Assembly: GCA_013399115.1 (NCBI GenBank)
Contig: VXAA01005178.1
Location: 184,491-248,490 of the forward strand
Origin: Anseranas semipalmata
Lineage: Eukaryota; Chordata; Aves; Anseriformes; Anseranatidae
Length of the DNA: 64,000 nucleotides
Reading direction: 5' to 3'
Part shown: in pieces, positions 1 through 14,400 of the stretch
Position numbering within the stretch: position 1 is the first letter of the stretch
How the letters are laid out: every line of letters begins with the position of its first letter
Notes under the pieces: generated by a model
What the model was told of the DNA's origin: nothing
Databases searched by the model: none
What the model saw: only the letters and a program-made list of their open reading frames with translations
Translations under genes and position numbers: made by a program

Positions 1-2542
1 GCAAGTGCCACAGCTAATAGCAGCACTGAAGGAAAAGCCTGCGCCTGCAGCTTTCCTCCCAGATTAACAAAAGGTGTTCTCAGATTAGCATACCATCCAC
101 TCTAGACATCCCGAAGAAAGCCTACAGGGCTGGGGCTATTTGAAAGACACTGTTCTGACACAAAGTACCTGTATTTAAGCCAGAACAAAGTCACAGTAAC
201 ACGATCTCACTAATGTGCTAACTGGTTTCCTATGTCTGGGAGAGGCAAGGCTCTGCAAAGCTTGCAACTACACATCTCCAGATAAAATTTGATTGACATA
301 CTTCAAACTTTGGAACAGAAGCAAATTAATCAATATGCCCTGCAGTTCTGCACATCTGGACTAGAGGAGTGCTCTTTGCATTTAGGTGGAATTCAAGGGT
401 CCCTATTTGTTAAGTGGTGACCACCTGTGGCTGTAGAATGACTAAAAGGGAAACTCCAAGGACAGCTGAGAACAAGATGCACACAGTGGAAACAGAAAAT
501 ACATCCTTATTTAAATCAGCTCCAGTGCACAACTGCCAGAAGCAACCCCCAGAGATCTATGAGCCCCAGAGAGAAACAGCAGAGGCACAGTTTGGTCAGA
601 AGCATTTGACATCACCCAGATTCATGTGTTCATGTCAAAATCATTATTCTAAGAATAATTCAACTGGAGTCACGAGTGAGCGTATCACACCGCACAAAGA
701 TCTTTGTTGAGCCTTTGTCCAGATGATTCCCTTCACAGAGAAAATGCTACAGCCAACATCTGCAGGAAATGCAGCACAGCTCACCACGAGCAGGCCTGTG
801 AAGTGAAGTGAGGACCTGATATCCATGCTGCACTCACTGTCAAAGGTTTTACTTTGGACTGTCTCTAGCCTGACCCATTAGAGGTCAAAGCGCGTGAGAT
901 GTGCTCCTGAAGGACGTCCTCTCGTTCAGTTCCATCCCGAACAAATCCAAATCATGCACCTAAACTACTCTGCCATGTGAACCAATGCACATCAAGTGAA
1001 AACAATAATAAGACTGCTTAACGTGCAGATGTTTATGCAGTTATGCACCTTGTAATAATTCTTATATAAAGGTATCCCCACGGATCAGAACGAGGGGGAC
1101 GGGTGCACAAAGGGGAAGTAAAGGCAATTTGGAAAAGCACAGAGTTTGGGTGATTTTTGCAAAAACTTGTTCTTCACACGTGTATGACATGCATGAGGTA
1201 TCACAAGAAAAAAAAACAAAACCAAAAAACAAAGAGAATCACTAAAATTGCACAAGCCAGTTCAAGTATTAAGAAATGTGAGTTGCTCTGGGTCCCCGAG
1301 TTAAAAGGAATAATAGGAAGGAGAAAGAAAGCTCCCATTTTTTTATGCTATCAAGAGGAAAAAGAGTGGCAGTGTAGGAGACACTGAACAGTGGTTCCAA
1401 GTGAATTACTAAAGTTTCTAGAAAATTTAGAGGAAATCATCACGATCCTGGGGGAAAGAAGTCTTCAGAAAGAAGTTAGGAGAAAGTGTCTATATACAGG
1501 TACAGGGTAAATTAGTAAAAAAACGTTTGCTAGAGTACCAATACAGAACATTGGGAGGGAAAAAAATAGAAAAAAGGCTGAAGGAAACTGGAAATTGCTC
1601 ACCCTTCTGCTTTCTGCTGCATGCTTAGCAAACCACTTCATTTAGAAGCACTTTGGACCATGCTTTTGTGTAATTCTAACACTCCTGAACTATCAAACTA
1701 CAAAGCGAACTACTGAGTTCACCATAAAATACAGATTCTAAGTCTGGTAACTGATATTGTGTCCAATTCACTGTCTAGTGCAAAGACAGGTAGAGGTATA
1801 TCACTGATCTTTGTGGAAGCCCACACAAACCTGGGGCAGCATCTTTTATTATCAGTTAAGTAACTTTGTTGCCAAGCTACATTTAAAAAGCAAATAATGT
1901 CTGTCTTAAGTTTGAATAAATTAAGGAACCCTACAGCTGTGTAAGTGAAGCTCATATATGTGATATGCACTTAAGTTATTTCCTCTGTGTTTGCTTTGTT
2001 CTTGTGCATGTCCAAAGATTCAGCTGCTAGAAAAAGTCACTTCAGTGATAGGAAGCAAGCAGATAGGAAGTAGGTTTCTCAAAAGCTGCCATACCTTAAC
2101 AAAGCAGCCTACCACTGTTACAGAGCACAGATGAGAAAGCTCTGCTGACCCCTGCCCTGCTCATTCCCTGCAGCCCTGTCCCCCACCTCCTCCCCAGGAC
2201 GCTATGTGATAAAACAAAAAAAGCTACTTTGAAAAAAAATGTAATCAGCTGGAAAAGACTTGCCAGTTAAATTGTTTCAAGTTACAGTAATAGCTTTTCA
2301 AATACTTTAAGATTTACTACTCTGTAGCATAGTAATAGTGCTAAGTCACACCACAAAGCTGTAAGCTACAGAAGTACAACCACCTATTTCTGCACTTCTA
2401 TACTGTAAATATTCTTTGAAATTTGTACTCAAAGAGAAGGCAGGAAACAAGCAAGCAAATTACAATGTGCGAGCGCTTCCTGACTGGGTGTTTTCCTCCA
2501 GAGCAAATGTCTGAGGCACAGTACTTGGGCACGCTGTCTTAC
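1..2542 (-). other. CBFB: CBFB intron 4, partial
   Basis: AT-rich intron sequence downstream of exon 4 in the direction of transcription. It opens with the donor at 2542-2535. I looked for the next exon (residues 134 onward, starting QEDALAQQ) and did not see it. It contains short A-rich runs (1205-1230, 2213-2240) and no recognisable mobile element. Small open frames here lack homology I can recognise. Confidence 0.85.
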
Positions 2543-2659
2543 CTGTGCTCTCTCTTCATCAAATTCCAGGCAGCCCATACCATCCAGTCTCTGTAAATCT
2601 ATCCAGCCTTTCCAGATTACACAGACACCATTGAGAATCATAGGTGCCTTCAAGTACAC
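2543..2659 (-). CDS. CBFB: CBFB exon 4 (residues 95-133 by human numbering)
   Basis: This internal coding exon has 117 nt and 39 codons, phase 0 at both ends. On the minus strand it follows the acceptor TTTTATTTCAG and ends in GAGCACAG before the donor GTAAGACAG. The translation begins VYLKAPMILNGV, runs through CVIWKGWIDLQRLDG and ends in LEFDEERAQ. I recall no difference from the human protein over this stretch. It is the second half of the conserved CBF-beta heterodimerisation fold. Asn104, reported by mutagenesis as important for RUNX binding, is present in MILNG. The exon end after residue 133 (cDNA nucleotide 399) matches the known exon 4/5 junction of the mammalian gene. The reading frame continues into the intron past the donor, but those codons are not homologous. 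Nothing suggests a pseudogene: the splice sites are intact and there is no frameshift. Confidence 0.97.
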
Positions 2660-3514
2660 CTGAAATAAAAGCAAAACACACTCTGTAAATCTGAAAGCAT
2701 TACACACATGCCTGCACAATGAAAACAGCAATGCAGGAAGCTTCTATATGTATTCCTAGAAGAACATCCCATCCAGCTGGTAACATGAGACTCCACTTAA
2801 CAGCTTCTCCTGCCTCCTTTCCAAGAACTCGTTTTAATCAAGCGAATGCTGTAACTTTTGCCTGCTGTACTGGATGGAATAAATTTGAGCTGTGTTCTCA
2901 TTTTATAAACTGGCACGCACAAGGAGTTGGTTAGAATTCCATCACCGCTTTCAGCTGCAGTAACTGTTGTTCTTGTCAGCTTACCATTGCATCACAAGGA
3001 AAGTGGCACGCTGCCAGACAGCGAAGATCCTTCACAGCACATTTAAATGGTTAAATGAGCATGTTTTCCTCCTCCCCAAAAGCACTGTATTTTACCCCAC
3101 AGGTGAGTTCTTTCAACAAAGAGTAAGCAGCAGTTTCAGTCCTCCTCAATTTCACAAAGCAGAATTTAGTAAAATACATTGTACATACACACCATGCTGA
3201 AAATAAGAAAGTCTTCCATTGTCTATTCCAGCACTCGTGAAAGGCTTTTCAAAAGCAGAAACACCAGATGTACAAAACCCACCTCCAGCATCAATCTGCG
3301 CAGTGCCTTGAACAGCAGCAAGGAATAATGCACAAGCTTACGGCCCCACAGCTACATAATGGTAGCTAATACCATTAAATAGAAATAAATACTGAAAATA
3401 GAAGCATTTCCCCCCTCTAAAGACCAAGATTAACCTCCACACACAAATTTAAAAAGAAGTAAATACAACACTAAACAAGTTTGACACCCTACATTTAATG
3501 AGATCAGTCCTAAA

Positions 3515-3515
<1 letters not shown>

Positions 3516-3546
<31 letters not shown>
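3516..3546 (+). repeat. Poly-A, 31 bp
   Basis: Uninterrupted A run in CBFB intron 3. I see no retrocopied gene or polyadenylation signal immediately before it. Confidence 0.95.
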
Positions 3547-3548
<2 letters not shown>

Positions 3549-6500
3549 CACAGCAAAATTACCCAAGTCATGAAAAAAATCAGCCTCTAGTAGTTATTTC
3601 AGCCGACTTGGCAAGTCAAACCACTTGTGGAACAGAAGTTTGTCTATGCTGAATTGCCGGGGAGGCACACCATACGCGCAGGCCAGCACCCGTTCCAGAT
3701 GCAAAGACTGCCTAGACATTCAAAATATGAGTCTTCAGGAATGGCCCAGCTCGCCGGGGGGGAAATTTCACACAGTGTCTCCTCTAATGGCTCTAAATTC
3801 ATCCTCTGACAAACCCTCATCAGCACACTGTAATTGATGTTTAGTGCTACGGTGCACTTCAAAGCACCCCGGCTGTGCCTGCCCGCTCGGCTCCACGCTT
3901 CGCAGCTAAGGCCGCTCGAGCAGAAAAAGGGAAGGCCCGGAGTTACGGGAGGTACAGAAGGAAGGTAAGCCTTCCTTACACAAAGGCTGTTCTGATCAAA
4001 TTTAGGACTTAACACCACGAAAGGCAAACCACGAGTGGAAGAAAGGCAACGGACAAATAACACGAATCCAACTGACAAACAAGTAGCGTTATTTGCCAAA
4101 GAAAACTCACGTTTGCTCACTGAGCTTAGTTTTTACAACTCATCACATTTCGGTATGAAACACCCTCTAGAAGTTTTAATTAGTACAGCGTGCAGCAACG
4201 AAGAAATAGAGGTTACTTCAAGCGTGTCATCTGAGCATCAGCTCCCCAGCTGCAGGGTCTCCGCTGTCCTGGTGCAAGTCATCGCTGCCCTGGCCTCGCG
4301 GACGCGGGCTGGCCAAAGCCCCGCGAGCAGGAGGGAGATGTGGGCTACCAGGAAAGCACCTCCTGCAGCCCTCCTCTCAAGATTAATCACTTCATACACA
4401 CTAAATACAACATTACTCTCTTTCAGCACGGGCTTCGCTCATTCATCCCACCAGCAATACACGACATGAGTACCATCAATGTAACTGATGCGTCAAATTG
4501 GTTTAGAAGAGTAAGACAGACAGAGAGGCTGTTAAAAATCAAGAGTCGTTCTCTCCTAAGAGTGCAGAATAATTCAACAAGAAAAAAGCACCATAAACCT
4601 AGCTATGGGTCTGTAAAGACCAGACAATCTGTACTCTAACACCATTTGTTTCCACAAACCCAAGCAGGTATTTTGCTGATCTTTGTTTAGGGTTTACCTT
4701 TCATTTAGCCTCCCCAACCCTTTTGCCCACAACAGAAACCTGGGAAATCAAAAAATTACACAGGACTTCGTACAGATTACAATATTTAGCTTTGCCAGTT
4801 GTCCAGAATGGATATAATTTTTTTTTTTTGTTTGCTCGTTTCTTTGACCAGGAACATGACACTGTCACCGACTGCCATGTTTCAGCAGCTGTTGTTCAAT
4901 TGCCTTGGTCCTTGCAGCTGCTGGTGCCCAAGGTGCGAGCTTTAGGTAGCCCGGTGCGAACAGCAGGTAGCTCAGTACCCCAAAGCCAGTGCCTTAAGCA
5001 TCGCCTGGAGCCCGAGCAGTGCTGGGAATTCCGCGAGTCTTCACAGGTCAGGGGGAAAAAGGGAAGCAAGCTGACAGAAGGGGTGTGATTCCCGATGCGC
5101 TAGGCACGCTGACCAGAGCCGAGCTGCTGATAAAGCAGCTGGTGAACCACCGGCACGCAGCCTGACCTTGGGAGATAAAGCGTAAAGTGCTCTGCCCCTG
5201 CTCCTCAATCAGAGCCCTGACAGCCTTACGCCACCGGGTTTGGTAGGTCTTCAATTCTTCCAGCATCAAAACCCAGATAATAAACACTTTTCACTTCTGA
5301 AAGGGTGAATTTCTTAACAAGCCATTTGAGCTTGAAGTTACCATATAATCATTCAAATTTAGTATAATTCACATTGAAAGCCGCATGTGCTTATGCAGGA
5401 ACTTTTCTCTCATTAAAACACACAATAAAGCAAACTGGCGCTTTTTCCTTTATTGTAGAGAAAGGAATTTAGACTCCTTTTCCCCCTCTTTCCGGGGAAT
5501 GGAAACCACCTAAGACTGTAGCCAAAACCGTTTAACCACACATTTCCTTCTTTTCAGATAAAGCCATGCTGGTTCCCTTTCAATTTCCAAACTTAACAGA
5601 ATATTAATAAATTACTGCTCTTGTCTAGGATCACACGATGTCAGCACACCTCGAAATCCAGCACAGAGTTATCTTTTAAGAACCTTCAAGCCACCTGATA
5701 TCTATAAAGACCCTGATTTCCCCCTTAATATTACTGAACTATAAAACTTGGATTAAAACCAGATAAAAGGATGGCTTTGCTAGAATAACTCTTTCAAGGT
5801 TTTGTTGCTAACCCCAGATTAACTGCATTTATATAATCTTATAAACCATCCGCAACCCATCTGTTGCTTTCAATAATAGTATTTAGAAGCCAGCCTTGTA
5901 GAACTCAGACTGCTAGATTTTGAGACCTAGCTAAACTGGCACATATTGAAGTCCACACTTTTTAGTAGCTTATAGCAGCTGAACTTTTGTTCAGGTGGCT
6001 GTTACGCAAAAACTTCATTTCACTTCAAACTACATTTTCCACTCCCACTATAAATCACTGTAGGATTATAATTTTTTTTGAAAGAAAAGCAGATATGTTG
6101 CTTTGATGTTGGAACCAGGTTGGCTCTCAGTGTTCAAACAAATACTCTGATTGCTGCCCAAACAACCAACGAGAGCAAACACACTTATCTCCTGGCAGAT
6201 TACCTGGCTCGAGGATGAGCGACACCACAAACGTGAACTTGAGAAGACGCCGCATGAACCCGTTAGGCCCAAAGAAGCTGAGCTGTGCTTGTGCCTTCCT
6301 GACCTGCCAGCAGCCCTCTGGGCCACACCTCCCCTGCGCAGCGTCTCACCTTCCATTTCACACCCTTTGAACTATTCCACATTATTTCTCTTCATCTGCA
6401 TTCAAATGAGTAACCCTCTCCTCCAACTGCGACTAATTGAGAGCTAGCTGTGCTGTTTTAAAAAAAAGAAGCAGGGGCTTGGCTCATGTAACACCATTTG

Positions 6501-9500
6501 TTCATATTTCAAAAGCCAAACTTGATTTGAATATAGCGAAGCAGACAGACAACAATTCTCAATGACAAAAAAAAAAAAAGCTGTTTTAGTCGAGCACAAG
6601 ACGTAAAACCTCAGTTTCACATCCTATTTTTGTCCTCTAGTAAATCCTTATCTCGCAACAGCAGGGTATTTAACTGATGCGATGCAGATATGCTATCTGT
6701 GTGCTCCATCCACACATCCTGCAGTTACAGAAAATGTTCCCTCTCCCTCAAGCCCCCCAGCCATTTCCTCCCCCAGAGATTGCACACAGTTCTCACCACC
6801 CACTGCCTAATGAATCAGCACGCTCGCAACAGCCGCTGCTGGGACAACCTTCACCCCCCCAGGAAACACCAGTCCCCAGCGAAGCGGTGCCGTCCCCTCC
6901 CTTCTGTTTTCATTTTCCCAGCAAGCTGGAGCAAAAGGCGTTCTTTCAGAAGCCGCTCGGTTCTGACTCACCCTCTGCCTCGTCACACGTCTGCCCATTC
7001 ATAACCGCTCGCACAAGCTGCCTCTCGGTCGAGCCACGTACCTACGTTCCAGTTCTCATCCCACCGGCCCCTGAATCATACCCCACTTTTAAATATTTAA
7101 ACAGCAATCTCCCCAGTGACTTCATATGCGAAACACTGACCACTAAGAAAGAAACAGCTGTAAACATTTACTCCAAGTAAGAAAGATGTTAAATCCGTTA
7201 GGGCTAACCTCATCGTTTCAGCTTCTCATAACGCCGTCGCTGTACGCTGCTGAAAGGAGACTAGCTATTCAAATAGGAAATTATATATTCATCTGTTTCC
7301 TTTAACAGAAATCTCAAAGGAGTACACAGACGTTTTCATAAGTAAAATGCTGTGGTCTTGCCATACAAATTTGGCGTGACTGTTGAGTCGAGCTCCCCTC
7401 CCCAAACACCACGACTCTCACACGAGTATCCTAATCAGGGGGCTTCAGTAGCCTGGGTTTCAAACAGGGGGCAGGGCAGGAGGGAAGCAACCTAAGAAAA
7501 AAAGAAAAAACAAAAAAATCCCCTCTCCTAAAACTTTGCAAGAGAATGCATACACTAAAATCCTGAGTTACTCATCTAGGGAAAAAAAGATTAGTTCCAA
7601 TGAGCATAACGGTATCTAGATTGGTGAAGTTACAGTAAAAGCCGACACTCCACACGAGGCTTCAGACAACACTTCTAAAACATGAGTGATCAATATCCAA
7701 AAGAAACTAATGTAAAATAACAAAGTCAAGAATGGAGTTTACAGCAGTTACCAGTGTCAGCTCACTCTGAAACAGAACCCCTGTGACACAGTTACAGCTG
7801 GGGCTGAAACAGGGAATAGAAACAGAGGAAAAGAATCCCACTTGAAGTCACCAGGAGCGAAACAGGCTTTTTGGTGCTTTTAATCTGAGAACGACAGAGA
7901 CATCACCACAAACTGGAAGAGCTCATGAAAGCCAACGAATTCAGATCAATCCTTACATCTATCATGCTTCAAAGCATATGATTATCATGCCTTTAAACAC
8001 AAAAAGAAAATGCTTTTTAAGTTACTTTGAAAGCTACATCTTGAAATGGCTTCCGCTCTATGAAAGTGAGGTTCTGTTCATTTTAAACTTTACGCTATTC
8101 TGTAAAAACGCAAAGGAAGCGATACTTCCTGACAAAACACGACTCTTTAGGAAAGAGTTGTACGTGGATGACCGAACCGTGGCTTTCAAGATGAATACAG
8201 CCCGCAGGCCCCTCAAGGGTGGCACCGAGGTCACCGCAGGCCCGCGGCTGCTGGCGAGGGGCCCCAGGGCACAGCGGTGGGCACAGGAGACCCCAGCGCT
8301 GAGGCCACCACATCTCCGCCCAGACCTGCTCCGAGAGCTCTTCCTTTTCCCGGTGGTGCACGCGAAGGTATCCCGCCTGCAGCTTTCCAGCTGCGTAAGC
8401 CATTTGGTAAGAGGCCTGTAAGTCTCGGAATGATCAGGCCTACTGCAGGGCATCAACTATTCTTTGGAAAAAGCCCTTTTCAACTTTTTAGTTTTCCTCT
8501 GTTACCTACACACACCTTAAATACAGCCAAACAAAAAAAGCCATCCCAGGCATTAGTTTTTACAGGCCACAAGAAGAGTTTGTGAAAGAAAGATTAACAT
8601 TCGAAATGAAATAGGGTTGCTCTATTTCATCAGCTCTGACAAAGGTCAATTCCTCAGGCAAAACAGAAATATTAACAAAACACCGCGCTTGCTAAGAGTC
8701 TCGATCTAGACTGTTATGCTCAGAAAAAAATGAAAATAGATTTCTAAATGCAGCCTCTCGTACTACAGTGTTTTAAGATCACAAAAAGCAGTGAAAATAC
8801 AAATACACCGACTGTCAGGAACAAATTATCTTGAAGAAAGAATTTGCTGAAATACAAACTACCCCATGGATTGCTAACAGTCTGTACTAGAATTTTAATA
8901 ACAACAAGCAAAAAGTAAAAATTAATTTGTTAGCCCTGAGCTTGGCTACTATTTGCAGGGTTGTGTTGCACATAAGCTGTTACAATCGTTGTTAAGATCT
9001 TAAACCCTTGGTTTTCCCCTTTTAGAGCAACATCTCTCTTGTTCATTCTCCTTCTGCATATTGGAACTTGAGATAAATTTAAAGCTTAAAGTGTACTAGA
9101 AAAGTTGCAACTATGAATTAATTTCTCAGGAAGACTTTAAATTTAGTTTGACAGTTACCAAAATATTGTACACACCAGATTCAGAAGTTGGAAGAATACA
9201 ATTTTTTTTTGGTGGTGTTGGTTGTTTTTTTTTTTCCTCCAAAAACCACAAGTTTTAGACTCATAAATGTATTTTTCCCTCCTCTAGAGAAACCTATGAA
9301 TTCACACATGCCTATATGTACATGCTAACGTCAACGATGACTGAAGATGCAGCCTGAAATATTAACTTGAGGCATTTCACAGTCAAGAAGAAAAAATAAT
9401 CTCAAAACCCTTCTCATTAAGTTCTATTCAAGAACACCACAAGTACCTATTTTAGCTCTCCAGCTACAGCAGGAAGCGTTTGGCCAACAAACGATAGCAT

Positions 9501-11362
9501 TCCCTTAGTGTATTCCCTCAGGAAAGAACACACTCAGATTCAGAACTGCAAACCAGCTCAGAAAATACTTGCTACAATTTCCAGCTTCATAGCAAAGCCT
9601 GATTGCCCAGCAGTGTGCACTTCTAAGATATGCTTACATAAATCACCTGTTTTTATCACAAACAAAACTAAAGTTTTGGGAAATGCCCATCTATATACAA
9701 TTCAGATGTATTATTCAATGCAGCACCATCCATTTTTACAAGCCTGTGTGGCAAACAAATTCAGGTGTGGACTCCCACTAAAAGCATCTTTGCAAGTAGT
9801 GTCAGAGCTGTGACAGCCTCTCTCAACATGCTTTCTGTATTACTGAAATACTACAGTGATGATTTTTGTTTTGGTTTCTCTAAGTTAAAACAATACAAGT
9901 AGAAAAATCCTTTTTTCACTTTACTGCAGAGCCAGAATTTACAAGCCACTTTTATAAAAAAACTAATATCTCTATTTTTTTGATGGCTTTGCATGGTTAG
10001 CTAACCTATGGAATCACGACTCCTTTTCCAAAGCAGATCAACATTTCATTAAATTATACAGGTTACTATTTCAGCTAACTAAAAAACAAGTTATAACTAA
10101 AAACACAAATCTTTAAGGTACAAGGTCATAAGGTATGAAGCTTTAATGATGCCAGAACAAATGTGATTAAAATCTGTGGAGACCTCAGCATTTTATTCCT
10201 GGATTAAGATTGCTGGCCAGTGCTTATGCTTAAAAGTTAGCACAGAAAAATCTAAAATGCTATTGCACAGAAATGATACTTGTTGTTTAATAACAGATAT
10301 ATCTGCAGACAGAGCTCATCTTTCCAAAATATTGTAATTGCTGGACTGAGCAGGAAACATACACTGCACTTCACCAAAACTCCCCCCAAAAAACACCCTA
10401 ATATAAAGCAAAAGGCAGGTGACTTCTTTTTTTTTTGCAGTGTTGCTACAAGAAAAGTCTAATGCTTCCCAACATAAAATGGTTCATGCTCAGACTCCCT
10501 CTGTATGCCTTCAAATAGACAAAACCAACCACACAGCTGGAACTCAGAGTCAGCAAAAATGCAAGGAGCAGAATATAGGGATAATCTGAAAGGCAAATAC
10601 ACGTTGGGGTTTTCCCCTGTGAAAGTTTTCAGGGTCTTTCATCAGCACATCTTTACCACCAGAATCTACATTTAGAGAAAGACGACTGGATTTTCCATCT
10701 CCTCTCCCTGAAGGGCAGGTATTAAAAAAGTTCCAATTTTTACTGCAACATTTTAAAAGAAGAACGTTGTTGCAGCAAAATATTGCAGACTGCTGCTGTT
10801 TCGCTGCTGCAAGAATGCAAACATGTAACTGAGAAACGCTCCTGCTCACAAAACCAGTTAACTAACAGGGACGCACGCTGTTTTCTGCCACGTTGACAGA
10901 ATATATTTTCCAGACACAAATTTCAAAATTGGTTGGGAAATTAGTTCTTTTTGAGCTTTTAGAAAATAGCATAACAAAACCCAGTTATAACTAGAAACTC
11001 CAACGAGGGTTTAGAAAGAGAGGTTTATCTAAAACACAGTATTTACACCATGCTACTTGTGTGCAAATAAACACTCAAACCTGTATTTTTAAACCGAGAA
11101 TTTGAAATGTGTAATGCGAGTGTACTCAACCAGAAAATACCCGATCTTGACAATATGGGCAAGCAACTAATAAAAACCACCTGGGAATTGACCTGAGCAA
11201 GAGAGGGGCAAGAAAAATTGTTCCTTCTGCCTTCATTTTGCTCTTGAGCACTTCGACAGCCTCCCCTTTCCCCCTTAAGCAGGATTCGAGTCTGGAAAAA
11301 CTGAAGAAGTCCCACAAGCTGTACAAATAAACTGCATTATACCAGAACTTACTGGGGAAAGC

Positions 11363-11403
11363 AAAAAAAAAAAAANNNNNNNNAAAAAAAAAAAAAAAAA
11401 AAA
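11363..11403 (+). repeat. Poly-A with internal gap
   Basis: About 33 visible As on both sides of eight Ns in CBFB intron 3. Confidence 0.9.
11376..11383. other. Assembly gap, 8 Ns inside poly-A
   Basis: Eight Ns inside a run of A (11363-11403), in CBFB intron 3. It most likely marks a homopolymer of uncertain length. Confidence 0.95.
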
Positions 11404-14400
11404 CAGACCAGATGTCCCCTTTTTAAAATAATTAAACAATAGAAGCACCGGCACACCCACCAAAAAATAACTTGAATATGAGCAAGAGGTATTACTTCTG
11501 ATTCTTTTCAACTAAAGCTAACATTCAGAGTGAGAAGAGCTAGGTTATTTGACAGACAAGACATTAAGACCTTCTTGTGTGTTGAGCGAGGTTGTCTTTT
11601 TGGTCATTATCCTTCAAAGTTGTTCTGAAGGAGCTACAGCATCCACAGCACTTGAAATCCTTGGCTTTTTTGCTGAAAGTAATCCAAGCATGAAAGTGTA
11701 GTAACAATGATGACACTCTTACCATCTGGACTTTCTCCTGTCCCTAAAATTGGCCTGAGAAATATTCACCACTTCCAAAGCAAAAAAAAGCAAAAAAAAA
11801 AGAAAAAGGAAAGATGGGGACATAAATTGGTGTGTAAAAAAAGAAAAAGATGTTACAAATACCAAAAAAAAGTTAGAAAACCTTGGAGTTTGATTAGTTT
11901 CGCTGTACTTTCCTAACCACAAACACAGCTGAATCAGGTTCTTTCACAGAAATTAAGCATATACAGTAAGAAGTGCAGTCAGGAACTAATGCATGAACAT
12001 TTATTCAACAAGTAGTACAGCATCAAGCCTTAAAATAAGGCAAGCTAGTCATTTCTGTCTTTTGCATACCATAACAACTACTTAGCTCTCATCACCCAAT
12101 AAAATTTTATAGTGTCAAAATTATTCTGTAGAAAATTATCAGCTTCTGCAGAGAATGATCATTAGCGATGCTTTGGAATTGTCTCTAGACAATTAAGGAG
12201 TAAGTAGCACTTTCAGATATATTTTTAATAGCAAGTTCTCCAAACAGCAAAATCCTGAAGAAATCTACAAAGTTCAGTTCTAAAGATGGTCAATGATGTA
12301 AATATGCCTTTGGTTAGCCAAACCGCAACTAGAATTCTCCTGGTACAAGACCAGGAAAGGACAGAACCAACACCGCATGGTCCGTGGGAGAGGGGAACAG
12401 ATTCAAACTCTTACGCGCTATTTATTTTTGTTCACTATAGACCACCTACTGATTCTTTTTCTTTAAGCTCAAAAAAATCCATAGCTGACATGAGTTATAC
12501 TTCCTCAAGAGCCTAGCCTCAAGTTCCAGATATCAGAATAGAGCTAAGAAAAAAATCATACTGCTTCTCTGAATGCTTTGTCAAGAAAGTGCCATCCTGC
12601 GTGTTCCACAGTTTGTTGCAAAACCTTTGGAAGTGATTAGAAACATCAGCTTTCTGGTCTGCTGTAACTAAAATCCCGAGTTTTCCTTGATGGAAACCCA
12701 CCAGGCTACCAGGTTTTACAATCACATCGCAGGGTACTGTACCCTGATTCGCCTTGTTGGGAGCATCCGGATACGACTGCCCACTGCCCCTATACCAAAA
12801 TGAAAGTGCTGGCCCTCAACATCCAAAAAAATAACAACAATAATCAGAGAAGCATGCAGGCTTTATGAAGAAATCCCCAAACACTCTTCAGCAGCATGCG
12901 AAAAAATACACTACTATAGTTGTTTTATTTTGTCTAGACGCTTTCCTGCCTTAGCTTTCCTATTCCTAAGCATTCTCCAGACTTATATTAGTTTTCCAAA
13001 AAGAAAATAAAAAGCCCAATATTGCCTCTACCAAAGAATGTGGGCTTTTTTTTTTCCTTCCCTTTTTTGAAAGAATACCTTGGCTGAAAAGAAGCTAGAA
13101 TTTCTTCTCTTCACCTCCAATCCGTTTCATCAATATTCACTGCTCCTCAGTCACCATTAAGACATTTCATCAGGACATAAAGGCTCCCATTAACTATTCC
13201 ATAGCTGCTTTCTTTGCTATATTTCAGACCTTTAAATATTTGAGATCTGTGACAGACACCATTTTATCCTCTGTCACTCTATTTCAATAGAAAATTCAAG
13301 TTTAACAACACAATGCAAAAATTCTGCTAGGTTGAAGAACTTTTCCCGACACCTTTCAGAGGTTTTATCCTCTGTGTTTATACTGAGATGAACGGACAGA
13401 ACAAATTGCAAGAAGTCCCACAAGGTAGAGCTGTGGCCTGCAACAGTTTAAGTATCTTAATTACAAAATGAATGAAGAATTTCTGCACAAACTCCCCAAA
13501 TAGCTACAATTTGGATCTTATGTACAAATCTAGATGTTAACATGACACAGAAAATATATGGAGAAAACATCTGCAGCATCAACTATTCCCCAGAAGACGA
13601 TCCTTTCATTAGTACTCACATGTACTTGGAACAGCAACCTTGCACGAGGAAAAAAAGCCCTTATTTGATCCATATTATTGTCACAGTACATATTTCACCA
13701 GGCCAACTTGCTAAACATCAAATATGCAATTAAGCAAGCTAATTAGCTCATTTTGTTACTTGTGCTTAGGACAATAAAGCTTGAAGAAACACTTCAGTAA
13801 CTTTGTGAAAAATGAGTTTCTCGTAGCAAATGTTTAATTATCTTATTGACTATTTTTTGGAGAATATGAGGTATTAAGTGGCTTTTCACAAAGAAATAGA
13901 CATCTTCAACAGCGATGCCCGTACTTTTCTCATTCATTTTTAAGAAGAGCAGAGAAGCATAATGTTAACAGCTTTGTTTAGTAAGTGGAGACTGATATGC
14001 AAACAAGAGGATTCAACAATCCAAATGTCTGGATTTCTTCCAATATCTACGCTGCAGAGATCTTAAGTACTGCTTTCATCCACGCTACACTCATCCGTCC
14101 TTATGTATCACTGGCTCCCAAATGCAAAATTTAGCTCACCAACTTACCCCGGTTTTGTTTCTCTTCTGGGAAGCTTCAGGAGGATGGTATGAGTAATTTT
14201 GAAGTCTTGTCTATACAACTCTAATGGATGCATTTAGAGCACTGGAAAAAAGCTCGAGGTAATCTATAAAATATGACTGAATAACTGCTTCTACAGCATG
14301 TAATAAAAGCTAATCAAAAAAAGGTTTACTGATGGCAGATCTTAAGGACTTAGGACCTACTGAAAGGGCTGATAGGCAGGCATCACAAATAGCACAAACA

